Of a stretch of DNA of 64,000 bases, positions 31,825-43,948 are shown in pieces. The translations under genes were made by a program, and so were the position numbers. The stretch comes from Prorocentrum cordatum (Eukaryota > Sar > Dinophyceae > Prorocentrales > Prorocentraceae): the NCBI GenBank assembly GCA_963575745.1, contig CAUYUJ010015020.1:98142-162141 (forward strand), read 5' to 3'. A model generated the notes under the pieces. It did not search any database. It had not been told where the DNA came from and saw only the letters and a program-made list of their open reading frames with translations. Numbering within the stretch: the first letter of the stretch is position 1; the number at the start of each line of letters is the position of its first letter.

Positions 31825-32182
31825 ATGGGTGATGATGATAAGGAGGAGGAGCATGAGGATTCATGCCCTGATGATGATGCTGATGACGATGACGATGACG
31901 AAGATGACGATGACGACGATGATGTTGATGATGATGATGATGATGCTGATGCTGATGTTGATGATCATGATGATGACGCAGATGACGATGACGCTGATGA
32001 TGATGATGCTAATGATAATGATAATGATGATGCTGATGATGATGATGATGACGCAAATGCTGCTGACGATGATGTTGACGATGAGGATGTAGATGATGCT
32101 GATGATGCTGATGATGATGAGCGTGCTGATGCTGATGCTGATGCTGATGCTGATGCTGATGATGATTATGATGATGACGATG

Positions 32183-32213
<31 letters not shown>

Positions 32214-32310
32214 CGAGGATGAGGATGAGGATGATCGTGATGCGGATGCTGATGCTGATGCTCATGATGATGATGATGAGAAGGAGGAGGAGGAGGAGGA
32301 GCAGGAGAAT
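31286..32310 (+). repeat. 1-kb GAT/GCT trinucleotide array
   Basis: Almost unbroken GATGATGCTGATGACGAT-type repeat, ending in a GGAGGAGG run. Poly-Asp, poly-Met and poly-Leu frames cover it completely and are not genes. Confidence 0.95.
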
Positions 32311-32515
32311 GCATGCCCCGTCGAGCCAGGAACGGTCGCGGAAAGATGACCTGGCCGAGCGGGGCAGTCTACGAGGGTGGCTAGCGCAGCAGGCTTTCGG
32401 CCACTCCCGCCGTCATCCACCGCAGACTTGCCAGACCTCCGGCGTTGCGAACAAGCACCGCCAGGCGCGTCTATGCACCAGCCGAGGGCCCATGGAGGGC
32501 CTGTCTGGGACTGGT
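32311..32515. other. Unique DNA between microsatellites
   Basis: About 200 bp of GC-rich unique sequence with no gene signal. Confidence 0.4.
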
Positions 32516-33725
32516 GGTACGCATGTGTGCATGTATGTATGTATGTATGTATGTATGTATGTATGTATGTATGTATGTCTGTGTGTATGTATGTATGTAT
32601 GTATGTATGTATGTATGTTTGTATGTATGTATGTATGTATGTATGTATGTATGTATGTATGTATGTGTGTGTATATGTATGTATGTGTGTATGTGTGTAT
32701 GTGTGTATGTGTGTATGTGTGTATGTGTGTGTGTATACGTATGTATGTATGTATGTATGTATGTATGTATGTATGTGCGTGCATGCATGTATGTGTGTAT
32801 GCATGCATGTGTGTATGTGCGTATGAATGTATGTATGTATGTATGTATGTATGTATGTCTGCATGCACGCATGTATGCATGTATGCATGGGTATCTGCTT
32901 ACATGCATGATAACCATGTACGCAGGCATGACTGCACGATGGTATACATGCATGTCATGTATGTATGTATGTGTGGATCTACGTACATCTGTGTGTGTGC
33001 ATGTCGGTAGGTATGTATGTTTGTATGCATGTATACAGGTATATGTGTATGGATGCATGTATCTCTATCTATACGTATGTATATATATATATATATATGT
33101 ATCTGCATGTGTGCATATTAATGTGTGCATGCATTCGTGATTCTATGTGATCGTGTGTGTGTCTGCATGCATGCATGCATGCATGTATGTTGTACGTATG
33201 AATGTGTACACGCATCCATTTATGCATACATGCACGTGTGTTTGTATCCATGCATGCATTCACATATGTATGTATTTATGCATGTATGCATACATGCATG
33301 CATGCCTGCATGCATGTATGTGTATGTATGTATGCATGCATGTATGCATATATGTATGTATGTATTTTCGTATGTATGTATGTATGAATGAATGTATGTA
33401 TATCTGTATGTATGGATGTATGTGTGTATTACGTACATGTATACATATACACATATGTTTATGTGTATGCATGTAGGTAGGTAGGTAGGTCGGTATGGAT
33501 GGATGGACGGATGGATGGATGTAGGTATATGTATGTATGCATGCATGCATGTATGTATGTATGCTTGTATGTAATGTACGTATGCCTGTCTATCTGTCTG
33601 TCTGTCTGTCTGTCTGTGTGTGTGGGGGTGTGTATGCATGTCTGTCTGTCTGTCTGTCTGTCTGTATGTATGTAAGAATGTATGTATGTATGTATTCATG
33701 TATGTATACGAGTACACACATAATA
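32516..33725 (+). repeat. TGTA microsatellite field
   Basis: About 1.2 kb of (TGTA)n with TGCA, TGTG, TGGA, TAGG and TCTG variant blocks. Met/Tyr/Val/Cys frames on + and Ile/His/Thr frames on - are artefacts. Confidence 0.95.
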
Positions 33726-34085
33726 ATGACCAGCGGCATAAGCATATTTGTTCGAAGGTCCGCGCGGATTTCCTGCCGCCCCCGCGGGCCAGGGTTCGGG
33801 GGTCCAGCGCCGATCCAAGAAATCACCGCGGACCTCCGAAATCTAGTGCTGATGCAGCCTTTCGCTCCTCGAACCGCAGCCCTTCGACGCGCTGCGCCCG
33901 TGTCCCGCCGCTCAGCAGAGAAGAAAGAACCACCACGACCAGCTAGGGGCTGTGGCCGCTCCCCCCCCCGCCCGAGGTGGTGGCACTCTGGTCCACGCGC
34001 GCCCCCAGAGAGTGCTCGGAACGGAGCGCCACCAGCTCGGGGGGGTGGCCTTTGCGAACGGATTTCTATGAAGTTCTGGTGGTCT
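33726..34085. other. Unique GC-rich DNA, no gene assigned
   Basis: Open on + (reading for example PAPIQEITADLRNLVLMQPF), with no recognised family and no splice context. Confidence 0.35.
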
Positions 34086-34263
34086 TTCGAGTAGGGGATC
34101 GATTACATAATTGATTCACCTCAAACTTGGTTTTGCCGTCGGATATACGACATACACTTCGAATGCTCCGTAGATCTAGTGAACATTCTACGTATTTTTC
34201 GCGGACTCGACGAAAACATCGTTGTTGGGGCCAATCAATTGTATAGTCGATCTCCTCCTCGAG
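34086..34263. mobile_element. 178-bp MITE, copy 1
   Basis: TIRs of about 33 bp: left TTCGAGTAGGGGATCGATTA then CATAATTGATTCACC, right GGCCAATCAATTGTATAGTC then GATCTCCTCCTCGAG. The AT-rich interior includes TCGACGAAAACATCG. The same length and ends are found at 46848-47025. Confidence 0.85.
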
Positions 34264-34850
34264 TGGTGGCTCCTTGTGCTCTCATGGGTCGTGGCCGGGG
34301 CAGGCCGCGTGCCCGCCCTCCGCGTGGCCTTCGCAGGCAAGGCTTCGGCTCAGGCGGGGCGGCTGCGGCCAAGGCCGGGGCGCCAGCAGTGCAGGGTCGG
34401 TGTACAAGGGGGGATTCTGTCACTTGAGGGGGGTTCTGATCCCCCAGGGCCACCACGAGGGTGCGAAGTTAGTCGCGCTTCGCGGTCTCGGCGATTTCGG
34501 AGCGAGGCGCGAGTCCCTCATCCTGCTCTCAGGGTGGGCGGCGCCAAAGCGCGAAGATAGTCGCGCTTCGCGCTTCGCGGAGCGCGACGCGCGAAGCGCG
34601 AAGATAGTTGCTTGAGGAGCTTCCCGCCCCGCCCCCGGAGGCGCCGTAAACCCAAGGGCGGGTCCGCAGTGGACGCGCCGCTCCCAAGCAGTGGCGGCGA
34701 CAGCACGGCCGCGCAGTCCGAGGTAATCCGGCACCGGACGCGGTGGCCCCGCCCCCAGCTGGCATCTTCCTTGGTTCCTTCCCCGGGCCCCGAAATCAAT
34801 GCCGATCTCGGTATGGGGGATGACGTTTGGGGTTGGAGTGCACTTGGATA
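34264..34850. other. GC-rich DNA with a GCGCGAAGCGCGAAGATAGT palindrome
   Basis: Inverted and direct copies of GTCGCGCTTCGCG / GCGCGAAGCGCGAAGATAG lie at 34470-34610 and can fold back. No gene. Confidence 0.5.
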
Positions 34851-35345
34851 CATGTGTATATCTCTAGATATGTATATGTGTATATGTTTATATATATATA
34901 TATATGTGTATGTTCGTATATCTATACATATGTGTTCATAAACGTATGTATGTATGCATGAATAAATTGTAATGCATTATCGTACGATGTAATGTAACAT
35001 CGTACTATGTGCTGTAGTGTGGTGTCTGCATGCATGTATGTATGTATGTATGCATGCATGATGCATGCGTGAATCCATGCGTGTTTGCTTGTTTGCATGC
35101 ATGTATGTATGTGTGTAAGTATGTATGCATGTATGTATATTTGCACGCATGTATGTATGTATGCAACTATGCATGTATACGTGTATGTCTGTATGTGTGT
35201 ATGTATGTATGCATGCATGCATGCACCTATGTATGAATGTACGTAGGTAGGTAAGTCGGTATGTATGCATGTATGCATGTATGTATGTGTTTACGTATGT
35301 AATGTATGCGTGGTATTCATGCATGGTATGCATGCATGCATGCGC
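34850..35345 (+). repeat. TGTA/TGCA microsatellite field
   Basis: About 500 bp of TGTATG and GCATGCATGC repeats, with a GTACGATGTAATGTAACATCG interruption (34982). Confidence 0.93.
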
Positions 35346-35734
35346 GTTTCACGGGCGCTTGCCTTGGGAACAGTCGGCGGCGAGTTTCGAAAAGGTCGGT
35401 GGGTCCCCCCCAACATTTGGGGGGACTCGCCTCCCCCCAACCCCCCTCCCGACCCCCCCCCCCCTTGGAGGGGGGGGAGGGTTTCAAACCCCCCCACCCC
35501 CTTGCGCCGGCGCCGGCGCTGGCGCTAGCGGCCGCCAGCAGCGCCGACGGCGGGGACGCAGCGACGAGGACCAGAGGCAACCCGGGGTGTTCCAACCACC
35601 CCCCCCCGCGCCGGCGGTGGCGCCGGCGCTGAGGGCGGCCAGCAGCGCTGACGGTGGGGACGCAGCGACGGTTACCAGAGAGGGCCCAGAGGTCGCAGAG
35701 GGAACGCACGCAAATCGCCATATCGAGCCCTCGC
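35346..35734 (+). repeat. Poly-C/poly-G hairpins and a tandem duplicated GC block
   Basis: Runs of C and G at 35405-35510 can pair with each other. A block of about 115 bp (GCCGCCAGCAGCGCCGACGG, GGGACGCAGCGACG) at 35530-35580 recurs at 35637-35686. Confidence 0.6.
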
Positions 35735-35885
35735 CCCCCAGAAGCGACCGAGAGGCCCTAAGGAATGCCCACGAGGCTTCGCACATGCTCCTCAGACGCC
35801 CCCGAGACCCTTCTGACGAGACCTCAAGGGGCATCCAGTAGAACTCTGACCCAAAGTCAAAACACGGTGGCGGGAAGAGCCGAAG
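35735..35885 (+). repeat. Left direct-repeat flank of the CCA array
   Basis: GACCGAGAGGCCCTAAGGAA, TGCCCACGAGGCTTCGCACA, TGCTCCTCAGACGCCCCCGA, ending GACCCAAAGTCAAAACACGG. Homologous to 37722-37836. Both are reverse-oriented fragments of the CTTGGGGCC superfamily. Confidence 0.75.
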
Positions 35886-37720
35886 GCCACGCCGCCACCA
35901 CCACCACAAACCACAACACCACCACCACAACAACCTCTACCACCACAACCACCACAACCCACGACCACAACCACCACCATCACCACAAACCACTACACAA
36001 CCACTACGAAAAATACCACCACCACTACCAGCGCCACCACAACCCACCACAACCCACCACAACCCACCAAAACCACCACCAAAACCACCGCACCATTACC
36101 AGCACCAGCACCATCACCACCACCGCCACCACCGCAACCATCACCACAACCCACCACCTCCACCACAACCACAAACCACCACGCCACCACCACCAGAACC
36201 ACCACCATTACCACCACCACCACCCACCACCCACCACCCACCACCACCACCACCACCACCACCACCACAACCACAAACCACCACGCCACCACCACCAGAA
36301 CCACCACCATTACCACCACCACCACCCACCACCCACCACCCACCATCGCCACCAGCATCGCTACCAACAGCACCACCACCACGAACCACCACGCCACCAC
36401 ACCACCACGAACCACCACGTCACCACCACCACCGCCGCCGCCACCGCCACAAGCCACCACACCACCACCACCACCGCCACCGCCACCACCACCGCCACCA
36501 CCAGCGCCACTTCCACAAACCGCCGCCACCACCACCACCGCCACCAACACCACCCACCACAAACCATCACGCCACAACCACCACCACCACCGCCGCCACC
36601 GCCACCACCACAACAACCCACCACCACCACGAACCACCACCACGCCACCACCAAACCACACCACCACCAACCACCACCACAACCACTACCTACCACAACA
36701 AATCACCACACCACCACCACAACCACAATGCCGCCACCACCGCCACCACAGCCCACCACCACCACCACAAACCACCACACCGCCACCACCACGACCACCG
36801 CCACCACCGCCAGCGCCGCCCACCAATACAACCACCACCGCCACCACTTCAATACACCACCGCCACCACCGAACCACCACACAACCACCACCATCACCAC
36901 CAATACCACCAGCACCACAGCAACTCACCACCATCACTACCGCCACCACAACGACCCACTACCACCACCACCGCAATCTACCACACCACCGCGCTTCCAC
37001 CGCCACAACCGCCGCCACCACAACCCACCACACCACCACAAACCACCACACCACCACCACCGCCGCCACCGACACCACAACCCACCACACCACCAGCACC
37101 ACTTCCACAAACCACCGCCACCACCACCACCGCCACCAAAACCATCACAAACCACCACGCCACAACCGCCACGACCGCCGCCACCACCACCATAACAACC
37201 CACTACCACCACAAACCACCACCACGTCACCACCAAACCACCACCACCACCACCGTCACCACCACCACCGACCACCACCACAACCACTACCACCACAACA
37301 GATCACCACACCATCACCACCACAACCACAGCCACCGCCCCCACCACCACCGCAGCCCACCACCACCACAAACCACCACGCCGCCACCACCACCACGACT
37401 ACCACCACCGCCGCCAGCGCCACCACCACCACCACCACCACAACAAACCATCACCACAGCGACCACAACCACCACGGCCACCACCACCGCCACAACCCAC
37501 CACCACCCTAACTACCATCACCACCACCACCAGAAACCGTTGCGCCACCACCACCACCGCCACCACCGCCACCACTCTACCACCCGCACACAACCTGCCG
37601 CCACAACCATTGCAACAACCGCCACCACCACCAACCACCACACCACCGCCACCGCCACTACCACCTCCGCCACAAACACCACCGCCACCACCACAGCCCA
37701 CCACCACCACCACTGCAGAG
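35886..37720 (+). repeat. 1.8-kb CCA/CAC trinucleotide array
   Basis: CCACCACCA repeats with CAACCA, CGCCAC and CATCAC variants. It reads as His/Thr/Pro repeats on + and Val/Gly/Trp repeats on -. One + frame stays open for 476 codons only because of the repeat. Confidence 0.95.
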
Positions 37721-37836
37721 AGGCCCCAAGAGACGCCCAGGAGGCTTCACAAATGCTCTTCAGAGGCCCCCGAGAGCCCTCCGACAAGAACCTAAGTGAC
37801 ATCCATTAGGACTGACCCAAGTGCAAGGCACGGTGG
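37721..37836 (+). repeat. Right direct-repeat flank of the CCA array
   Basis: AGAGGCCCCAAGAGACGCCC, AGGAGGCTTCACAAATGCTC, TTCAGAGGCCCCCGAGAGCC, ending ACCCAAGTGCAAGGCACGGTGG. Colinear with the left flank. Confidence 0.75.
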
Positions 37837-38130
37837 CGGAGCGTCGTCGTCGTCATCGTCGTCGCCGTCGTCCTCGTCGACGCTCCCCGCCGCCGCCGCC
37901 CGCCGCCGCAGGCGCCGGCGCCGGTCCAGAAAATGAAGAAGTCGTCGCCGCCGCCGCCGCCGCCAGCCGCCGCCGACGCAGTCGCCGGCCCGAGGAAGCG
38001 GAGAGGAAAAGTAGGGGAGGGGTGGTGGTTTGAAACGCCCACCCCCCCTCCGTGGCCGGAAAAGCGGTGGTGGTCCGGTTCCAACCCTTCTTTCCAAGCG
38101 ACCACAGAACGCTCTGCGCTGTTTCGTATA
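37837..38130. other. GTC/CCGCCG-rich DNA with dyads
   Basis: CGTCGTCGTC and CCGCCGCCGC runs, then GGTGGTTTGAAACGCCCACC, related in inverse to the poly-C/G block at 35.45 kb. No gene. Confidence 0.5.
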
Positions 38131-38721
38131 TATCCATATGTATGCATGTAGGTATGTATGTATGTATGGATGGATGGATGTATGTATATATGTATGTATA
38201 TATGTATGAGTGTATGTATGTGTGTGTATATATATAGATATTATCATGCGCACCTTTCCGGGGGATTACTTTTCAGAGGCCATCTATTCCCGTCCCGTTT
38301 CAGATTTGTCGTGCCGTTTCTCTCGGGGCATCCTTTGCATTCTGCAAATCGGTGGCACCTCTCACGCAAATCGCGACGTCACAGTCCCAAAACAGCTTTC
38401 TTCCATCATTTTCACAAGGCCTTCGAGAGCATATGGCTTTCAATGATTTGAGAGAGCGTGATCCACCGCCGCTTTACTGTGGAAAATTGCCAACCTTTTC
38501 CTCCGGAGCCCGGGGTCGCCCCTTCCCCCCCCCCCCCCCCTCCGAAAATCCCACCCCCCTGCTGGAACCCCTCCCCCCCCCCCTTCCCCGCAAAACCCAC
38601 CCCTAACCCCTCCCCCCCCCCCCACCCCCTCCCGCTCGAAACCGAGGGGGGGGTCACTACCTCGAACCCTCCCCCCCCCCCCCCTCCTGATCCGAAAACC
38701 GGGGGGGTCACTACCGGTTCG

Positions 38722-38772
<51 letters not shown>

Positions 38773-40090
38773 TACTCACCGCCAGCAAACGACTCCCGGT
38801 CCCCACCACCGTCCGCATCACATCCCCCGCTGGTGTTCCCAGCACCACTGTCCTCACCACCGCTGTCCCCGCTGGTTCCACCACCGCCCCTACTGTCCCC
38901 ACCAGTGGCCCCACCACTGTCGCACTGTCCCCGCTGTCCCCAGAACTGTTCCCACCACGGTTCCACTCTCCCCACTGTCTCCACGGCCCCAACCACTGCC
39001 CGACTATCCCCACTGTCCCCACTGTCCCACTGACTCCTCCGCTGTCCCACTGAGCTGTCCCACTGTTCCCACCACTGTCCCCACTGTCCCCACCACTGTC
39101 CCCACTGTACCTCTGTCCCATTGTCCCACCGCCGTCCTCGCCACCGCCTTCACCACTGTCCCCACCACCATTGTACCCTCCACTGTCCCACTGTTTCCAC
39201 CTCATTCCCATTGTCCCCACACCACTGTCCCCACCACCACCGTCACCACCACTGTCCACTGTCCCCCCCTGTTCCCACCATTGTCCCCACCACTGTCCCC
39301 ACCACTACCGTCCCCACCACTGTCCCACTGTCCCACTGTCCCCACCACTGTCCCGCTATCCCCTCACCACTGTCCCCACCAACACCGTCCCCACCACTGT
39401 CCGCACCCCCACTCGGTTTTCGAGGGGGGGGGGTTCGAACCGGTAGTGACCCCCCCGGTTTTCCGGATCCGGAGGGGGGGGGGGGGGGGGGGGGGGGGTG
39501 AGGTAGAACCCCCTTTTCCCGAACCGGTAGTGACCCCTCCCGGTTTTCCGGAGGGGGGGGGGGGGGGAGGGGTTCGAACCGGTAGTGACCCCCCCCGGTT
39601 TTCCGCCAGCAGCGGTAGAACACGCTCTTTCAATGATTTTGAGCCCGATTTTTTGCATTATGCAGAGCGGCTTGATACATCCTCCACAATTCAAGCTTCT
39701 TTTCGGCGCTGTTCTTAAAGCGTGTATTTTCGCTTGGGCCATCCTCCCAAAACGGTCCCCGACGTCCAACACACAGATAATGCACACAACATTCATACAA
39801 TACGCAAAACACATAGAACATACACACATGCACACACATACAACACACGCACGACGCACACAACACACACACACGCACAAACGATCACCACATTCACAAC
39901 GCACACGCAGCACACGTAACACGTTTAACACGCAGAGCACATGACCCACACACACAACTCACACATTTCACGCGCAGCACAACCCACGCACACGAGACGT
40001 AACACCAACCTTTACATACACCGCTATCACATCTTGCGCATGCGTTTGTATGAACTTGGGCATGCACGTGCCACTTGAATAGACAAGACT
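38131..40090 (+). repeat. Dispersed repeat (56.9-kb type), copy 1, split by an insertion
   Basis: The left part 38242-38449 (GCGCACCTTTCCGGGGGATT, CAAATCGGTGGCACCTCTCACGC, GACGTCACAGTCCCAAAACA) and the right part 39640-40090 (TGGGCCATCCTCCCAAAACG, CACA-rich stretch, TGGGCATGCACGTGCCACTTG) match 56890-57660 in order. The two halves are separated by the element at 38450-39631. Confidence 0.85.
38450..39631. mobile_element. 1.18-kb foldback element with 8-bp TSD, copy 1
   Basis: TSD AATGATTT at 38442-38449 and 39632-39639. Ends: left GAGAGAGCGTGATCCACCGC, right GCAGCGGTAGAACACGCTCTTTC (its imperfect reverse complement). Inside the ends, blocks reading GGGGTCACTACCGGTTCGAA on the left and TTCGAACCGGTAGTGACCCC on the right form subterminal inverted repeats with long poly-C/poly-G runs. 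The centre is CCACTGTCCCC repeat. No transposase frame. An 8-bp TSD is typical of hAT-type elements, but assignment is tentative. Confidence 0.85.
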
Positions 40091-40261
40091 GCACTAGCGC
40101 TTCGCGCCGTGCACTTTGGTCCTGATTGTGTGTGTGGCATGCAGGAGGACGGGCAGGAAGGTACAACCGCAAATTTAGCGCTAACTCCCTGGTGCCTTTG
40201 CCGCCATCGTCGTTGCAGTGAATCCGGCGCGACCCCAAGTATGGGACAACGGTTTACACGG
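40091..40261. other. Unique DNA, no gene seen
   Basis: Short unique stretch between repeats. Confidence 0.4.
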
Positions 40262-40530
40262 GCGCATCGTTGGGCGTATCGCTTGGCATTGCTTGGCGTT
40301 GCTTGGCATTGCTTCGCATCGCTTGGCGTTGCTGGGCGCTGCTTGGCATTGCTTGGCATTGGTTAGCATTGTTTGGCATTGCTTGGCGTTGCTTTGCATT
40401 GCTTGGCATTGCTTGGCATTGCTTCGCATTGCTTGGCACTATTTGGCACTGCTTGGCATTGCTTGGCATTGCTTGTCATTGCTTTGCATTGCTTTGCATT
40501 GCTTGGCATTGCTTGGCATTGCTTGGGGCA
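40262..40530 (+). repeat. GCTTGGCATT minisatellite
   Basis: About 25 units of 10-11 bp (TTGCTTGGCAT). Confidence 0.92.
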
Positions 40531-40815
40531 ACCGGGGACGGTGAAGCCGGGAAACGTAACGGGGAACCCGAGGAACCCGAGGAACCCAGGGAACCCGAGG
40601 AACCTTCGAGGAATGGGCAACGTAACAATAGGAGGCACCAGGGGTGGGGATCCCGAGGAACCCAGGAAACCCGAGGAAGTTCCTGGGAAACGGGCAACGT
40701 AACAATAGGAGACCGGGGGCGGGGAACCCGAGGAACCCGAGGAAGCCGGGGAAATCGAGGAACCCGAGTAATCTCCGAGCAACGGGCAAAGTAATAATAG
40801 GAGGCACCGACCTTT
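40531..40815 (+). repeat. GAGGAACCC minisatellite with 80-bp higher-order unit
   Basis: Ten-bp units (CCGAGGAACC) are organised in a longer repeat starting at CAACGTAACAATAGGAG (40619, 40696, and degraded at 40787). Confidence 0.85.
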
Positions 40816-41050
40816 ACCCGAGTAAGACCTCCTGAGGCAAGCCTAATTGAGGAATGATGTTATTCATTATCATCCCTCATGCTTTCTCTTCGTCTTCCTT
40901 GTTCTCGCCCTACCCTGCGAAGTTGTCCCCATCGTCTTTAGCTCTTTTTGCGGAGGCTCCTCCATGGAGAGCCTCTTGCGGGCCTCACGATAGTGTGTAA
41001 GGGCTATTTGGGGCCTTCTGGATGCCTCCTGGGTTCCTTCTGAGGGCCTT
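40816..41050. other. Unique DNA, no gene seen
   Basis: Contains a weak start of the next array. No coding signal. Confidence 0.35.
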
Positions 41051-41420
41051 TGGGGGCTTCCTCGGGTCACTCACTCTGCTTCCAACCGCGGTCTCCCTTA
41101 CCTACTGGGTCACGCTTCAGAATGCTTCGGGGGCCGTCTTGGGGCTATCTGGGCTGTCATGCGGCTCTCTTCGGGCCATCTTGGGGCCCTGTTGGGCCGT
41201 CTTGGGGCTCTCTTGGACTGCCTGGAAGCCCTTTAAGGTAGTTTTGGGGCGATGTTCTGGCCTCCTGAGCGGTCTCGGACGCCCGGCAGACCGAAGAACA
41301 GATCATTTCCAAAATCACGCAAAACCCATTGAAAATCATTGTTTTCTTGCGTCTCGAATGCCTCCTAGGGGGTCTTCTTCGGGTCGTCTTCGGTCGTCTG
41401 GTGGGTGTCTAGGGCCTCTT
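41050..41420 (+). repeat. CTTGGGGCC array, locus 8
   Basis: Array units at 41125-41260, then a unique block with ATTGAAAATCATTGTTTTCTT (41330), comparable with GAAATCAATGATTTTTTCCC at locus 7. Confidence 0.7.
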
Positions 41421-41560
41421 GGCTCTCTCGCCGGGCTGCGGGGCCGTTCGGCCGCCCTCCTGACCGATTTGGGTGCGGTGCCAAGCCCAGCAGGGGCTTC
41501 CCAGGAACCCCGGAAAGCCCAGGGGGCCTTCTGCCGTTCTGCAGGGGCGTCCAGGGGCCA

Positions 41561-42317
41561 CGTTTTTTTTTTTTTTTTTTTTTTGTTGTTGTGGGGGAGT
41601 TTCCCACCCACCGGATGGTACACACATATGAAAGGGGATGCAGATATACATATATACACATATACATACATACATGCACACAAATATGTACGTGTCTATG
41701 TATTTGTATGTGATTATCTGTATGTAATGGATATGTGTATGTGTGGGTTTATGCTTATGCAGATGTGTGTATATTTATATTTATACACATGTTTATGGTA
41801 AATAATGTGTACATGTGCATATATGTATATACACGCATATATATATGTATAAGTTTAGAAGTGTCCGTACTGCATGTCGTACATATGTAGGTTATGTATA
41901 TGTGTATGCTCATGCATATATATATATATACACATAGACATATGTGTCTACGTACATGTACATGCATATGTATATATGAGTCTAATGGTGTGTACACTAT
42001 ATGCATATCTCTACGCACATGTATTTGTATACGTTTATGTTTACGTTCATGTATGTGGGCACACATACATGTATATCTAACTGTCTATGTCTATGCATTT
42101 CTGTATGTACATGTTTACGTGTACGGACAGGTTTATGATCATGTTTATGTATACGTATACATGATATATATATATAGACATATGTGTCGACGTACATGTA
42201 CATGCATATGTATATGTGAGTCTATTGAAGTGTACACTATATGCATATCTCTACGCATACGTATATGTATATGTGCATGTTTACGTTCATGTATAAGGAC
42301 ACACATACATGTATATC

Positions 42318-42320
<3 letters not shown>
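41561..42320 (+). repeat. Poly-T and TATG/CATA microsatellite field
   Basis: T tract at 41563-41584, then about 700 bp of TATGTGTA-type repeat. A 230-bp direct duplication is visible: the 42170-42320 part repeats 41930-42085 (GACATATGTGTCTACGTACA, ATCTCTACGCACATGTAT, CACACATACATGTATATCTAA). Confidence 0.85.
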
Positions 42321-42363
<43 letters not shown>

Positions 42364-43383
42364 TGATCCACCGCCGCTTTACTGTGGAAAATTGCCAACC
42401 TTTTCCTCCGGAACCCGGGGGTCGTCCCCCCCCCCTCTCCGAAAATCCCCCCCCCCCTTGCTGGAACCCCTCTCCCCCCCCCCCTTCCCCCGCAAACCCC
42501 CCCCCTCCCCTAACCCCCTCCCCCCCCCCCCCCCCCACGAAACCGGTGGGGGTCACTACCGGTTCGAACCCCTCCCCCCCCCCCCCCCTCCGGATCCGGA
42601 AAACCGGGGGGTCACAACCCGTTCGAACCCCCCCCCCCCCCCCCCCCCTCTCGAAAACCGGAGGGGGATCTTTACCGGTTCGAACCCCTCCCCACCCCCT
42701 CACTCACCGCCAGCAAACGACTCCCGGTCCCTACCACCGTCCGCATCACATCCTCCACTGTTGTTCCCAGCACCACTGTCCTCACCACCACTGCCCCCTG
42801 TGTGGTCCCCACCAGTGCCCCCACCACTGTCGCACTGTCCCCACTGTCCCCACCACTGTTCCCACCACGGTTCCACTCTCCCCACTCTCTCCACGGCCCC
42901 AACCACTGCCCGACTATCCCCACTGTCCCCACTGTCCCGCTGACTCCGCCGCCGTCCCACTGAGCTGTCCCACTGTTCCCACCACTGTCCCCACTGCCCC
43001 CACCACTGTCCCCACTGTACCTCTGTCCCATTGTCCCACCGCCGTCCTCGCCACCGCCTTCACCACTGTCCCCACCACCATTGTACCCTCCACTGTCCCA
43101 CTGTTTCCACCTCATTCCCACTGTGCCCACACCACTGTCCCCACCACCACCGTCCCCACCACTGTCCACTGTCCCCCCTGTTCCCACCATTGTCCCCACC
43201 ACTGTCCCCCCACTACCGGCCCTCTACTGTCCCACTGTCCCACTGTCCCGCTGTCCGGCACCCCACCCCCGGTGCGAACCGGGGTGGTGACCCCCCCCGG
43301 TTTTCCGGAGGGGGGGGGGGGGGGTTCGAACCGGTAGTGACCCCCCCCGGTTTTCCGCCAGCAGCGGTAGAACACTCTCTTTC
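42321..43383. mobile_element. Foldback element with 8-bp TSD, copy 2
   Basis: TSD ATATCTAA at 42313-42320 and 43384-43391. The left end has an expanded GA tract before GCGTGATCCACCGCCGCTTT. The right end is GCAGCGGTAGAACACTCTCTTTC. The interior is about 85-90% like copy 1, including the CCACTGTCCC centre and GGTTCGAACCGGTAGTGACC blocks. The uninterrupted target (TATATCTAACTGTCTATG) is seen in the duplicate at 42072. Confidence 0.88.
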
Positions 43384-43903
43384 ATATCTAACTGTCTATG
43401 CATATGCATTTCTGGATGTATATGTATACGTGTATGTACAGGTTTATGCCCATGTTTATATATATTTATACATGCATGCGTATCTATGTATATATGTATA
43501 TACATATATGACGTGTGGACATGTGTATATATATATATACAAAGATATCTATGTATATCTGTACATGCATAGTGATACGTGTTTGTGTGTGCATATTCTT
43601 GTGTATATTTATATCGACGCGCATATGTTTGTGTTCACGTACATATATATATATATATCGATGTTGTTGTCGATGTTTATGTATATGTTTATGTACTTGT
43701 CTATATATCGATGCATTACGATTATATTTATGTACACATATATGTACATGTATATGCATATATAATATGTAAGTATGTATGTAGGTATGTGTTTTGTTCT
43801 GTAGCTTTGTGTGTATATCTATGCACATGGATCTTTATCGCTCTCTCTATAGATATGTGTATGCGTGTGTAGATGCAGATATACATGTATATGTTTATGC
43901 ATG

Positions 43904-43948
<45 letters not shown>

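Noticed and set aside
30553-32349. A 598-codon + frame
   Set aside because: It fuses a CTTGGGGCC array with a GAT array; there is no domain, and the length comes from the repeat periods.
32516-33725. Met/Tyr/Cys-rich frames in the TGTA field
   Set aside because: Pure microsatellite translation.
35765-37195. A 476-codon His/Thr/Pro frame
   Set aside because: It is the CCA array, and equally open frames exist on both strands.
38690-43350. GGTTCGAACC boxes resembling the tRNA/SINE B box
   Set aside because: They sit in poly-C/G foldback arms in both orientations, with no A box or cloverleaf nearby.
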